From positions 9,424,001 through 9,488,000 of the forward strand of contig JBHGNT010000015.1 in the NCBI GenBank assembly GCA_043228905.1: a DNA stretch of 64,000 bases, written 5' to 3'. Both the position numbers and the translations under genes were made by a program. Under the pieces are notes generated by a model that saw only the letters and a list, made by a program, of their open reading frames with translations, was not told the DNA's origin and did no database searches. Shown here piece by piece: positions 17,560 to 28,655 of this stretch. How positions within the stretch are numbered: the first letter of the stretch is position 1; each line of letters begins with the position of its first letter. This stretch comes from Azolla caroliniana (lineage: Eukaryota; Polypodiophyta).

Positions 17560-20516
17560 TCCAAAATATCCAGAATGCTTTGTTCGAGAGTCTCCAATGG
17601 TTCATCTGGAATTGGTTGTTGTTGTTGTTGCTCCGTTGATGGCCGCTGCGATTGGTCCTTTGGTGGCTGCTACGTCTGCTCCTCCGTTTGTTGCTCTGAC
17701 ACCGGCGTTTCCGTCGTTTCTCCCTCCGTCGTAGTGGTCTCCGGTTGACTGGTTCCGGCTTGGCCCTCGGCCGGCGACGGTTCCTCATCGCTAAGGTTAA
17801 CCATTGCCACTTCTTGTGCTTTTTCTTCCCGAACCCGGGACCGCTCGTAGCTCTCAAATTGGATTTGAGTGTCTAGCCTATCATCGTCCAGCTGAGCTAC
17901 GAGTTGTCGGACCTGCACCAGCTGTTCATCCGCTAGGACTTGGAAGTCTTCAGCTAGCTCGTCCCGTATGGTGGTGAAGTCCTCGGAAGTCAATCATCTC
18001 CTTCCTTTCGCCGGTTTTCCACGTCTGCTCGTAGCAATTGGAGTTTCGCCGTATTTTGTGCCCACTTTGTCCACCATCTTACGGAGCTTTCGTCAATCAA
18101 GCATTTTGTCTGATTCAGCCATGCCCAGAGGATGCATTGAATCCGGCCCGTTCCCATCTGCGATTTGATCTCCGCAACTTGCCGTTCCTCCTTCAATTGC
18201 TTGATGATTTTGACGTTGTCTTCCGCCTACTCCTTGTAATGCATCAATTGCCTTTGATATGTGCTTTGTAATTTTTGCAATACCGTTGTCACTCTCTCCC
18301 TTTCTTCCTGCTGTTGACTCTGGAGCTCCATCCGGACCTTCTCCGCCTCGTCCAACCGTCTTGTATTTTCCACTCGTTCGTCAGCGAGCGCCATCGCAGC
18401 CTGATCAACTTCCTGCCGGAGCTCGACCATCTGTTCCTTATGCTCTGTTTCCAGCCGTTTGTAGTCCCAATGCAGGTGCTCAAAATCATCTGTCTTTTGC
18501 TTGAGCCGTACGTTGATCTGTCGATGAGCCCGGTCCTCGCGGTCCTTCTGCTGGCGGAGCTCCTCCTTTAGCCGTTCAATTTCCGTTTCCGCCGTCTTCC
18601 GCAACTTGTCCTTTTCCTGCAGCACTTTGTCTTTTTCCTCCCTTAGCCGGTCGTAAGCTTGATGGCCTTTCCGGAGGCTCTCCTCTGCCCGACGGAGGTT
18701 CTCAGCCGTCTTCTTTAATTTGGCTTCGGCCGCAGTCTTCAATTCCCGTTCACGACTCCTTAGCGCTTCTTGGGCGGCAAGTTCATCTCTCAATTCCGCA
18801 AGCTCCTGGGCTTGCGCCGCATCTCTCTCTGGAACGGTTTCCGTTGCCGGGGTCTTATTAGTATGTATAGGTTGGTCTGTTTCTTTATTCTGTACACTTA
18901 CCGGAGTCACCGGTGATTGGATCTGTGTTGCCGTTAAGGCCATTTTGGCCATTTCTGCCGTGACCTGATCCAAGTCTTTTTCAAGGCACCGGATTTTGGA
19001 CCGGGCCGTCTCTAGTTGTTCGGTTGTGACGAGCAACCGTTCGCTTTGCGCTCTTTCTTCCGCCTCAATATACTCCACTGCTCCGGCAATCTGTTCGCCT
19101 ATCCACCGGAGCCACAGGCTACCGGTGCATTGTTGTTGCGCTTGCACGGAGGTTTGACGGATGGACTTGCTTGTAGGTGGGTGGTCCCTCCTGATTTCGC
19201 CGAGTTGCAATTCCGTTTTTGCCCGTGGACCACCCTGTTGTCTTGGTTCCCCTTGCGCTTCTTCTTGGTTGACCGAGGGAGGTTGCATTGACCTTTCCGG
19301 CTCTGGCGGAATGGGACTTGCCGGTGCTGCCGGTGGTGCAGGGGCTTCTGATTCCGGTGCCATGCGCACCGGTTCCGGTTCCTCCCTTGGCGTGGGAGTC
19401 TCAGTATGGGGAGCTGGTGTTCCCTCCGTCTGAGGGTCTGAACGTTTCCCGGCTGCCTCAACGGTCCTTCCGACGACCGTCGCTGGAGGTGTTCCGTAGG
19501 CTCCTCCTCTATTTCCTCCTCCTAAGTCTCGGCATTGAGTTTCGCCGCCAAGGGGTCCGCTTCTCTATTCCCCGGTCGGCGGAGTGTAATCTTTACGGGC
19601 CGTACCGGTGGTTCCTCAGGCGCATCCGTTGGCTGCTTCCGGCTGGCGCTCTCCTTTCCCGCATGTTCTGCGTCCGCCGCCTTCCCCTTAGTGGCCTTAG
19701 AGGCTAACAACTGTTGTCTTTTGGAAGCAGTCTTTGGGGTGCCGTCCGCCACTCTTCCCCGCTTCTTGGGCTGGACGGGCTGGACGGGTGGCACAAGCAA
19801 GGTGAGCCACTGCGTTACTGCGTGCCATATCCTCCATCCTTCTTGGCCTTCTTTGTCGTCTTTTCCTTTGACGATCTCGATCGCCGCACACAAACCGTTT
19901 GCGATCAATACCGGCCAATCCACCTTGATCCCTTCATAGGTGGCGATGATCATCCCTGCCCGGTTTTGCGGCATGACAGGGGGTCTAGGGTACACATGGC
20001 CGTATTCGTGGAGCACACGGGCAATCTCTGCCGCCCTGTGTCCGATAGCCCTTGCTGGCTAGGGAGTACTCACCAAAATACTTGATGAGTTGCTCCGAGG
20101 TCGGATTCTCGATCGTGAATATGCCTCCCTCCGGAAGGCCTGTTAACGCACGGATCGCCTCCGCCGTTATGACCTCTGTGTCGATTTCGTTGATCACCTT
20201 GTCGGCTTCTTTGTGTGGTAGTACCTCCATAATCGTCAAGAAGCCCTCGAGCCCGTGTTGCTTTAGCCATTTCTTGGCAGCTTCCGACAACGTTTGCGAG
20301 GTCGGATTGTGGTGGCGAGGTTGGATGGTGATGAGAGTGAGAGTGAGAGTGAGAGAGAGAGAGTTCAGAAAGCGGGGGTTCTCTGTGCGTAGGTTCTCGT
20401 CTAGTGATCTTCCAACGCCTTGGTGCTTCTGTGCTCCTGGGTTCGCGAAAGTAGAAGGTCTCCATGCGCTGTGGTTTTTCTTTGTGCATTCTGGCGCCTT
20501 TTTTGAGCGTGTGCAC
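17560..20516 (-). pseudogene. Accessory ORF downstream of integrase in gypsy-A: N-terminal domain plus long coiled coil
   Basis: Same strand as pol, starting about 220 nt after the integrase stop. Candidate ATGs are at 20516 and 20462; the ATG-side frame passes through a (CT)n/(CACT)n stretch near 20340 and continues in another frame. Section 1 (about 20310-19750): a compact domain with KKWLKQHGLEGFL, EAIRALTGLPEGGIF and GIKVDWPVLIANGLCAAIEI. Section 2 (19750-19200): Lys/Ala then Pro/Glu-rich linkers. Section 3 (19200-17990): a heptad-rich coiled coil (RSRERELKTAAEAKLKKTAE, LREEKDKVLQEKDKLRK). Section 4: a Glu/Thr/Gln-rich tail. Breaks occur near 20050, at TAG 19522, at TAG 18227 and near 17990. 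There is no membrane segment or signal peptide, so it does not look like an envelope gene. The first domain faintly recalls the plant mobile-domain type proteins carried by some plant elements. Function unknown. Confidence 0.7.
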
Positions 20517-20737
20517 GTCGTGTCCTAAAATAGCATTATGTCCTGTGGCAGCGCTTAAATGCCCATTACGTACCTTTTCGCTCCTCGCTCTCTCCTCCGT
20601 TCATACCTCGCTTTTGCATGATTACTTCGCTTTTTTATTTTATTTTATTTTAAATGTAGTGTGAGGTTACTTGTCCGTTGGTCCTATCGGACCCTTACCG
20701 GCCTCATTACGGATTGCCGTCGCCTCATTCTCCCCTG

Positions 20738-21703
20738 TTACCGGCTTGCCGTTTCCTCCGTCTTGGTGGTTGCCGTTTCCGCACCCGTGTCGGTCCTTTG
20801 CTCAAATGGGTTCTTGGGCATCGGTCCTCTATATGGCTTCAATCTGAATCTGTTGATCCATTTGCCTAGCACTTCGCCGGCAAGTGTCCCTAACTGGTAG
20901 GACCCATTATACTCACATGTCAGCCAATACGGGCCGGTCCATCTAAACCGTAGTTTACCCGGCATCTTGCCCATCCGGGTCTGAAATACTAACACCGGCT
21001 TACCGATTTCGAACATTTTTTCATTTCCTTTCCTGTGCCGGTCGACAAATGCTTTCCGTCGCCGTTGTTCCAATTCTAAGTGCAGGATGCTTGCCAGTCG
21101 TTGTTCCTCGAGTTCACACAACGCTGTTAACCGTATTGCCTCCGACTCCTTCTCGTTCAGCCGTTCTCGTAGCTGAATCCGTAAGCTTGGTACTTGGAAT
21201 TCCACCGGCATGACCGCCTCTAGTCCGAATGCTAACCGGAACGGTGTTGTTCGGATGCTCGTTTTGTATGCTGTCCGGTATGCCCAAAGCGCGCTATGTA
21301 GCTTGGTATCCCAATCCGTTCGGTTTTCGTTGACGATCTTCTGGAGGATATTCTGGAGCGTTTTGTTCGTCGACTCAGCTAACCCGTTTGCTTGCGGATA
21401 GTACGGTGTGCTCCGTTTATGGACAATGGCATAGAATGTCGTCAGGCTTTCAACTACTTGGCCGAGAAAGTGCCCCCCTTGGTCGATTATTAATTCGATT
21501 GGGCATCCGTAACGGCACCAGATGTATTCGTATAAAAATTTTGCCGTTGACGCAACGGTGTTGTCTCTTAAGGCTTTGGCCTCCACCCATTTCGTGCAGT
21601 AATCCGTCGCGACGATGACGTACCGATTACCTGTTCTCATTGCCGGTGGTTTGAACGGTCCAACGAAGTCCAGCCCCCACTTCTGGAATGGTTCGAGTGG
21701 TAG
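20738..21703 (-). pseudogene. gypsy-A integrase
   Basis: The DDE core is readable: ATDYCTKWVEA, ELIIDQGGHF and ANGLAESTNK, then WAYRTAYKTSIRTTPFRLAF and the C-terminal GKLRFRWTGPYWL. No chromodomain follows. A TAG near 21712 (from CAG) separates it from the HHCC zinc region (HCGVAGGHYVGD...CDLCQ) at 21730-21890. It ends with a natural stop after TEETASR. Confidence 0.9.
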
Positions 21704-23670
21704 TACAGGCTAGTGTGGCATCCGAGCTTGCTCCATTGGCTGGCCCATTGGCTGGCATAGGTCACATTCTTTTGCGTACCGTACAACATCTCTTAATGTA
21801 GTTGGCCACCATAGGCCACTTTGCCATATTTTCCTGGCCGTCGCATCTCCGACATAGTGACCTCCGGCAACTCCGCAGTGGGCTTCCCTCAGTATGAGGT
21901 CCTTTTCATCGCTGCGCACAACCCGTCTCCATATGCCATCCGCGCCCTTGTGGTAAAGTGTGTCTCGCAGTAAGCATAAATGTCGGCTTTGCACCGCCAG
22001 GCGTTTCCTTTCGTCCCGGTTCATCTCTTCCGGAGGCAGTCCTGTGCTCAGAAACTGGTGCATATTTGTGACCCACTTGTCTTCCTGTGCCACCGTCTCA
22101 TCTGCTGCTGTTTCCGTAGTGACTCGAAACAGCTCCGCATCCGGAAACTCGTCCGCTACTCCGTCGCCCGTCTCTCCGGACTCTAATCAGCTTAAATAAT
22201 CCGCTACGGCATGTTGTATACCGGGTCGGTGGAATATTTTGAACTCGAATTCCTGTAACAGTAAGGTCCACCGGGCCAACTTACCGGTGAGTGACGCCTT
22301 GGACACCAGGTAGAGGAGTGCCGAATGATCTACATGGAAGGAAAACTTCCTTCCCAATAAATAATGCCGAAACTTTGTCACACTGTAGATCATCCCTAGA
22401 GCTTCCCGTTCCGTGGTAGAGTAGTTTCGTTCCGCTTGGGATAGCTTTCGGCTGGCATAGTACACTGGCCGGTACCACTTTGGCTCCGTAAGCTGCATCA
22501 GTACGCTTCCGATTGCGATGTCGGAGGCGTCCATGAACACATGAAATTCTTTACTCCAATCCGGAGGCTGCACTACCGGTGCTTGCGACAATAGTACCTT
22601 GAGGGCCCTATGCGCCCTATCCTCGGTGTCGGTTCACTGGAATGGTGTTCGATGTACCGCGGCATGCAACGGTGTAGCCAGGTTGGCCAAGTATCAGAGC
22701 ATCCGGCTGTGCCACCGGATTTGGCCTAAGAACCGGCTCAATGCCTTTGCCGTTGTCGGCGCCGATGCTTCTAATATGGCTTTCACTTTGTCCGGGTCGA
22801 CTACAATGCCTTCCTGGCTCACAATATGTCCTAGAAGGGTTCCACTAGACACGCCAAATACACACTTCGCCAGATTCAAGCTTAGCCGGTACGCTCTACA
22901 CTTTTCTAGACAAAGATGGAGGTGCTGAAAATGGTCCTCTTCTCGGCTATAGACGGCGAAATCGTCAAGGAAAACCTGCATAAAAGCCGGGATATATTCA
23001 CCAAAGATTTCCATGATGATTCGTTGGAATGTTGCCGGTGCGGTTTTGAGTCCGAACATCATCACCACGGCCACAAACACCCCCCATTCGGTGACGAAAG
23101 CCATTTTCTCTTGGTCGTCGGGGTGCATCCGGATCTGATTATACCCGATGAATCCGTCTAGAAAGCTATAGACCTCATGGCCGGCGACGGCATCCACACT
23201 CCATCTGTGAACGGAAGTGGAAACGCATCCGTTATCGTAGCCGCATTGAGTTTCCGGTAGTCCACACAAACTCGAATTTTTCCGTTCTTCTTCGGTACGA
23301 CTACGATCGGGCTCAGCCATGTCACTTTCTTTACCGGACGGATAAAGCCAACTCTTAGCAGTTTGTCGATTTCCTCGACTTTGGCGGCATAATTGGGATT
23401 CATCCGGTACCGTCTTTGTGCCACTGGTTTTGCGTCCTTGCTCAAGTGAATCTGATGCTGGTATAACTGAGGGTCGAGCCCTCGCATGTCTTCATATGAC
23501 CAGGCAAACACGTCACGAAATTCCGTGAGAAGTGTGATCATCGCCGTTTTGTCTTCGAACTTCATCTCCTTGGCGATGTGCACTGGTTTTGCTTCGTTAG
23601 TGGTCCCTAGGTTCACCTCTTCAAGTTGCGACGCTTTTACGCGCTGTGAAACGGCCATTTCCCGTTCCAA
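21704..23670 (-). pseudogene. gypsy-A reverse transcriptase and RNase H
   Basis: RT: WLSPIVVVPKKNGKIRVCVD, HEVYSFLDGFIGYNQIRMHP, FGLKTAPATFQRIIMEIF and the catalytic FLDDFAVYS. RNase H: HVFMDASDIAIGSVLMQ, STTEREALGMIYSVTKFRHY and HVDHSALLYL. A one-base deletion near 23190-23200 moves the frame; from there to the integrase end a single frame is kept, with stops at about 22695 (CGA/CGG to TGA), in FQ*TD (TGG to TGA), at 22187 (CGA to TGA) and at 21712. Confidence 0.92.
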
Positions 23671-23694
23671 CGCTTCCTGCGTTTGCCGTAACTC

Positions 23695-25822
23695 TCAGAT
23701 TGCGTCCTTATCCGGTTCTGTTTCAGTCTCTTTGGACTGCGGTAAGTATGGTGCTACGGCTTCGGCAATGTCAATTTCGAAGAGGGGTACGATCTTCGAG
23801 TTTTCCTGCAAGTACTGAGCTTCTTCTTCGTCAGCTAACCCTTCTAGCATGTTGACGCACTCTGCATACAACGGTGTACATTCCTTGCTAGTGCTCGTCC
23901 TTGGCTGTGGTGGTACACGTACCTTGGCTTTTCCTCGCCGGAAGGTAATTATATTTTTCCTCCAATTCTGTTTGATATGTGCCGTTTTCAACCACGGCCG
24001 CCCCAGCAATAGCGGGTACGCGCCTTGTGCCTGTAATTGTAGCACTACTGCCGAGATGTGAAATGTATGACCGCCAACGGTGACTTCTAATTTTCGTATT
24101 AATCCTGTCGGCCGCACTGAGCTTGTATCGGCCATCCGTAACCAGAACGGACACGGCTCACACTCGTGGATTCCCAAGGCATCACATGTTCGGAGGCTTA
24201 TTACATTCACACCGGAGCCTCCGTCTATTACTGTGCCAGGGAGTTCTTTTCCTTTTACAATGGAAGTAATTACCGGACTGTTGGTGTCCACCACCGTTGG
24301 TCCCTCCTCTGGATTCGAGAAGAGTACCGGTGCCGGTGATGTTTTTCCTTCCGTCATGGCTGTCTTCAGTCCTTCCGTGAATCTCGGCACGAGCTGTAGG
24401 AGTCTTCCTAGTGGCAGCGTAATCTGGCATTCTTGCAACGCCTGCCATGTCTCATTCTCAGAGTGACTGCTGCCGGCAAACCCTACGGTGTTCTCCTTTT
24501 GCCGCTCTAAGTCTGTTACGTTTTGCTCGTTTGCTTTCTTCACCCATTCCGTCGCTTGCTTCCGGATGGTCTCCTGCGTCTCCCATTCCTTGGCCATGCC
24601 CTTCGACCTTGTGGTCACCTGCTGCAGATCTGCCACTTCAGGGACTACCATATTTACTGCCGGTCGTTTGTCATAGCTCTTCGCCGGGCATTGATTACTA
24701 TAATGGCCTTCCTGTCGGCAGTAGTAGCAGTAGGCTTTCCGGGTATTGTTGGATTCGGCATTGTCTGTTGTACCCGAGGCAGGTCCCGTGGTAAGCGTGG
24801 GGTTTTGGGCCGGTCTGCTCCTTGAAGCTCCTTGTTCCGGATCCCGTGGGTGGCCGCCTTTTTTGAAATGCCGTTTTTTGTTATAGTTCTTCTTATTGTG
24901 GTACTCTTGATGAGGTTGATCGTTATATCTGCCGTATTCCTCCCGTTGCTGCCGATACCCGGGGGAGTGCTCCCGGTCGTAATGTTCGTATCGTCTATTG
25001 TAATCTTGGTACCGATCATCTTTATCGTACCGGTCGTAGTTATCCCGCCGATCACTGTACCGGACATCATTCTCCCGTCGATCGCCATACCGGACATCCT
25101 GTGCCGGTCGGTATCGGTCCATTCGCCGCCAACGTTCCTCTTCTTCATCCCGGCTGCTGCGTGGCTCTATTTGTCGGACGGGCGGTGCTTGCTGGTTCAA
25201 TAGATTATACTCGCACCTATCCATCGTATGGCCCTTGGATTGACAGATTACACATTGCGTCCTCATAGTGCATTCTAGTGCCGAGTGTCCGGAATTCAAG
25301 CAGGTTGTGCATTGTATTGCTTGCCGAAACCGGAGGTCTTCATCGGACGGTAACGCCCGTTGGAGTGCTCCCAGTGTGAGCCAGGAGCTTGTCTTTTCCA
25401 TCTCTCTCACCCGGTCAATGACCTGGTCGATGGTACTTGTGCGGAAGTCAGTTACCTGGCAAACTGTGCGTAGGGGTTCCCGGAGCGCATTTAGGAATAT
25501 AGTCCGTAATTCCTCCTCCGGGGGTGCGCGGGCAAGCTGACTATGCATCCGTTGAAACCAGATGAAAAACTGGGGAATGCTCTCCCCTTCCTCCTGTCGG
25601 ATGGTATAAAACAAGCCCACCATTACTGTCTGGTCCACCTCCTTTTGGAAAAAATGCAAGAATTTAGCTTTTAAATATGCGAAGGTGGTGATGGTAGACG
25701 GGTCCTGCGTCCGGCGCCATCTTGCTGCCGGTCCCTCCAATGTGACGCCAAATTCCGCTATCTTAGAGCGTTCCTCTTCCTCCGGGGTCAATCGCTGGGA
25801 CACATGGTCTGCTTCCCATGTC
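23695..25822 (-). pseudogene. gypsy-A Gag (C-terminal part) and protease
   Basis: About 710 codons open. Capsid-like region: EGPAARWRRTQDPS, ...LHFFQKEVDQTVM, ESIPQFFIWFQRMH. Two CX2CX4HX4C knuckles (CTTCLNSGHSALEC, CVICQSKGHTMDRC) lie near 25320-25215. An Arg/Asp/Tyr-rich low-complexity stretch (about 25130-24830) and a third knuckle CYYCRQEGHYSNQC (about 24735-24690) follow. Protease site VIDGGSGVNVISL is near 24230, with LLLGRPWLKT. The only break before RT is TGA at 23695, in frame with the RT segment and likely CGA to TGA. The first Gag residues are separated by the copia insertion; the frame rejoins exactly when copia-2 and one TSD copy are removed. Confidence 0.92.
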
Positions 25823-25827
25823 TGTTG
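25823..25827. repeat. Target-site duplication of copia-2 (left)
   Basis: Plus-strand TGTTG; the partner at 31502-31506 is TGTTC (4 of 5 identical). Joining the flanks restores the gypsy-A Gag frame, so this is the insertion point. Confidence 0.85.
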
Positions 25828-26211
25828 TGACGGGAACCTAACGTTCCTTATGCGCAATGCTCGGCCACAACCGAGATTCTATTCATACACAGAAAAACGG
25901 GAAATACAACACGATACAAAGGAGAGGAAGATACACACACACACTACACAGGAGGTTAACGTGGAAAACCCCAAACTGGAGGAAAAACCACGGCAGCCCA
26001 CAGGCTGCAAACTGTCACTATGTATGAATGTACAAAACAATGAGTTCTCGGAGGCAACGACCTCGGACTCACGCTCTTCGCCACAGGCGGCGGTTACAAC
26101 AGAGGCAACGACCTCGTTCTCTCTCTCTCTCTCTCTGTACAGTTACGCGCTCTCTCTTCTTCTTGCACCAACAAGGAAGAATAACGACCACATAATATTA
26201 GTTTGCCCTAA

Positions 26212-26233
26212 GTCATATTTATACTAATATGAC
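26212..26233 (-). promoter_or_regulatory. Inverted-repeat TATA element of copia-2 LTR
   Basis: GTCATATT/AATATGAC arms flank TATACT. The same element is at 31152-31173, 32700-32721, 55070-55091 and, with paired changes, 14456-14477. Confidence 0.6.
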
Positions 26234-26287
26234 TTTTCAGCTATTTACAAATATAGCCACAATGGGCTCTCAGAAACATATTTACGA

Positions 26288-26624
26288 ATATGTCTCTTCC
26301 TCCGGTTCATACCGGGCCTGCACCATCCGGCTCTCCGTAGCCGAGTACTCCTCATCCGGTTCATACCGGGCCTGCACCATCCGGCTCTCCGTAGCCGGGT
26401 ACTCCTCATCCGGTTCATACCGGGCCTGCACCATCCGGCTCTCCGTAGCCGAGTACTCCTCATCCGGTTCATATCGGGCCTGCACCATCTGGCTCTCCGT
26501 AGCCGAGTACTCCTCATCCGGTTCATACCGGGCCTGCACCATCCGGCTCTCCGTAGCTGAGTACTCCTCATCCGGTTCACACCGGGTCTGTATCATCCGG
26601 CTCTCCGTAGCCGGGTACTCCTCA
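26288..26624 (-). repeat. 54-bp minisatellite inside LTR, six units
   Basis: Units read TCCTCATCCGGTTCATACCG...GCCGAGTAC on the plus strand. The matching array in the other LTR (31229-31460) has four units. The array is open in several frames only because 54 is a multiple of 3. Confidence 0.95.
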
Positions 26625-26696
26625 TACCGTTCCGGCCGAGGCATTGTTCTTCTCCCTTCCCATCCGGAGGGACCTGTCTCCCAACAAACTCCCCCT

Positions 26697-28655
26697 TCAC
26701 TCCGGCATGGGGTGTCTTACCAGTTCGATTCTCTTCCGGCATGCATCGAGCTTGTCGGGTGTCCGCACTTTGGTCAGCATATCTGACCCGTTCTCGGCCG
26801 TGTGGATCTTCGTCAGTGCGAACTCCTGGTCATCTACTCTTTCCCGGATCCAGTGATACCTCCGCTGGATATGCTTCGTCTGGGAATGGTAGGCCGCATT
26901 CTTAGCAAGGTGGATGGCACTTTGACTGTCGCAATAGAGTCGGTATTCCTCTTGCCGGATACCGAGCTCTCCGATGAAGTCCTTCATCCATAATATTTCC
27001 TTGCCGGCTTCCACAGCCGCCATGTACTCCGCCTCTGTGGTTGACAATGCAACCGTCTTCTGCATCCTCGACTGCCACGAAACAGCTCCCCCTGCATATG
27101 TCATTACATACTCGGATGTAGACCGGTTGGTATTCACATCAGCCGACATGTCCGAATCGTTAAAACCGTCCAGTTGAGGTTTTCCGGAGCCGAATCGGAG
27201 ACACATATTTGAAGTGCCCTTCAAGTACCAGAGTATCCATTTGACTGCGTTCCAGTGCTCCTTGCCGGGATTACTCATGAACCGGCTCACCACTCCGACT
27301 GCGTATCCTATATCCGGTCGGGTACACGCCATAGCGTACATCAAGCTCCCGACGGCAGAGGCATATGGAATCTTCATCATATCCGCCTTCTCTGCTTTCG
27401 TCTTCGGGCTTTGCTTGCCGGATAGCCTGCAGTTTGCTGGAAGTGTCGATCCGACCGGTTTCGCTTCTGACATGTTGAACCGGTGAATCACCTTTGTCAC
27501 GTACTTCTCCTGTGACAGCCATAATTGCTTCACTGACCGGTCCCGAATGATGTGCATCCCCAACATCTGTCTTGCCGGACCCAAGTCTTTCATTGAGAAG
27601 GTCCGGTTGAGAGCCTTCTTCAGCATCCGTATTTTTACTTGGTCTCGTCCGACGATCAACATGTCATCCACGTACAGGAGGAGTATTAGGAAGTCTCCTC
27701 CTTCGAACTTCTTCACAAACACGCAGTGATCGGCCTGCGTCTTGTGGTACCCTTGGTCGGTCATGAAGGAGTTGAACTTCCGGTACCATTGCCGGGGAGC
27801 CTGCTTCAGTCCGTACAGGCTCTTCTTCAACCGGCATACCAGGTGCTCCTTCCCTTTCTCCACAAACCCTTCCGGTTGCTGCATGTAGATCTCCTCTTCG
27901 AGGTCGCCGTGAAGGAATGTCGTCTTCACGTCCAGCTGCTCTACCTCGAGGTCCATGCTTGCTGCTATACTCAGCACTGTCTGGATGGAGGTCATCTTTA
28001 CTACCGGGGCAAATATCTCGTCGAAGTCCACACCCTTCTTCTGCTGGAACCCCTTCACCACGATCCTAGCTTTGTATCTCGGGGGGTTGCCGGCATCTCC
28101 TGGTTTCAACTTGTACACCCACTTGTTTCGGAGTGCCCGCTTTCCTTTCGGCATCTCCACCAATTCGTATGTATGGTTCTCATGCAGGGAATCCATCTCA
28201 TCCTGCATGGCACTTAACCATTTTCGGCTGTGGGTGTCTTCCTTCGCTTCTTCGAAGCTTTCCGGCTCCCCCTCATCGGTCAGCAGGACATGCTCTGCAT
28301 CCGGAAATCTCCGGGGCGCCCTTCTCTCTCTGAGAGGATATCTATGTCTTCGGGCTTGGGTAACCGGCTCCTCCATTTGCTCTTCATCCGAATCCGATTC
28401 AGAGTCTTGGCCGGTTCCGGTCTCACCTTCCTCTACCTCTTCATCTGCCGGTTCGGTATCCTCACCGTAACCGGCTGGTTCCTCGAGTGCTAACCGGTCT
28501 CCTGCCGGTTGGGTCTGCTCATCGTAGAGTCTATCCTTACCGGTCGACTCGGAGTTCATTATCTTCTTCTCCGACTCCCAGTCGGCGAGCGTCTTGTCCT
28601 CCATGAAGATAATATCTCGACTCCGGAATACCTTCTTGTCGACCGGGTCCCACAC
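26697..28655 (-). CDS. copia-2 reverse transcriptase-RNase H (open 652 codons)
   Basis: It starts inside the integrase C-terminal region (MWDPVDKKVFRSRDIIF), passes an acidic linker, then RT: NKWVYKLKPGDAGN, GFQQKKGVDFDEIFAPVVKM, DVKTTFLHGDLEEEIYMQQP and the catalytic YVDDMLIVG near 27660. RNase H shows STTEAEYMAAVEAGKEILWM and LAKNAAYHSQTKHI. It ends about 10 nt before the purine tract AGTGAAGGGGGAGTTTG. All catalytic motifs are present. It is separated from the upstream integrase by a deletion. Confidence 0.9.
   Translation of the reverse strand: MWDPVDKKVFRSRDIIFMEDKTLADWESEKKIMNSESTGKDRLYDEQTQPAGDRLALEEPAGYGEDTEPADEEVEEGETGTGQDSESDSDEEQMEEPVTQARRHRYPLRERRAPRRFPDAEHVLLTDEGEPESFEEAKEDTHSRKWLSAMQDEMDSLHENHTYELVEMPKGKRALRNKWVYKLKPGDAGNPPRYKARIVVKGFQQKKGVDFDEIFAPVVKMTSIQTVLSIAASMDLEVEQLDVKTTFLHGDLEEEIYMQQPEGFVEKGKEHLVCRLKKSLYGLKQAPRQWYRKFNSFMTDQGYHKTQADHCVFVKKFEGGDFLILLLYVDDMLIVGRDQVKIRMLKKALNRTFSMKDLGPARQMLGMHIIRDRSVKQLWLSQEKYVTKVIHRFNMSEAKPVGSTLPANCRLSGKQSPKTKAEKADMMKIPYASAVGSLMYAMACTRPDIGYAVGVVSRFMSNPGKEHWNAVKWILWYLKGTSNMCLRFGSGKPQLDGFNDSDMSADVNTNRSTSEYVMTYAGGAVSWQSRMQKTVALSTTEAEYMAAVEAGKEILWMKDFIGELGIRQEEYRLYCDSQSAIHLAKNAAYHSQTKHIQRRYHWIRERVDDQEFALTKIHTAENGSDMLTKVRTPDKLDACRKRIELVRHPMPE

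Larger units (their letters stand above)
25828..26686 (-). repeat. copia-2 3' LTR (left)
   Basis: 859 bp. Minus-strand start TGTTGGGAGACAGG at 26686, end CCCGTCA at 25828. It contains the inverted-repeat TATA region at 26212-26233, (CT)n and a six-unit 54-bp array. Confidence 0.9.

Noticed and set aside
17560-20516. Envelope (env-like) gene
   Set aside because: No signal peptide, no membrane segment, no cysteine pattern. The dominant feature is a charged coiled coil.
26229-26786. Repetitive Ser/Tyr/Arg protein encoded by the 54-bp repeats
   Set aside because: The array is in the LTR, the unit is a multiple of three, and both strands are open. No start context or conservation is expected.
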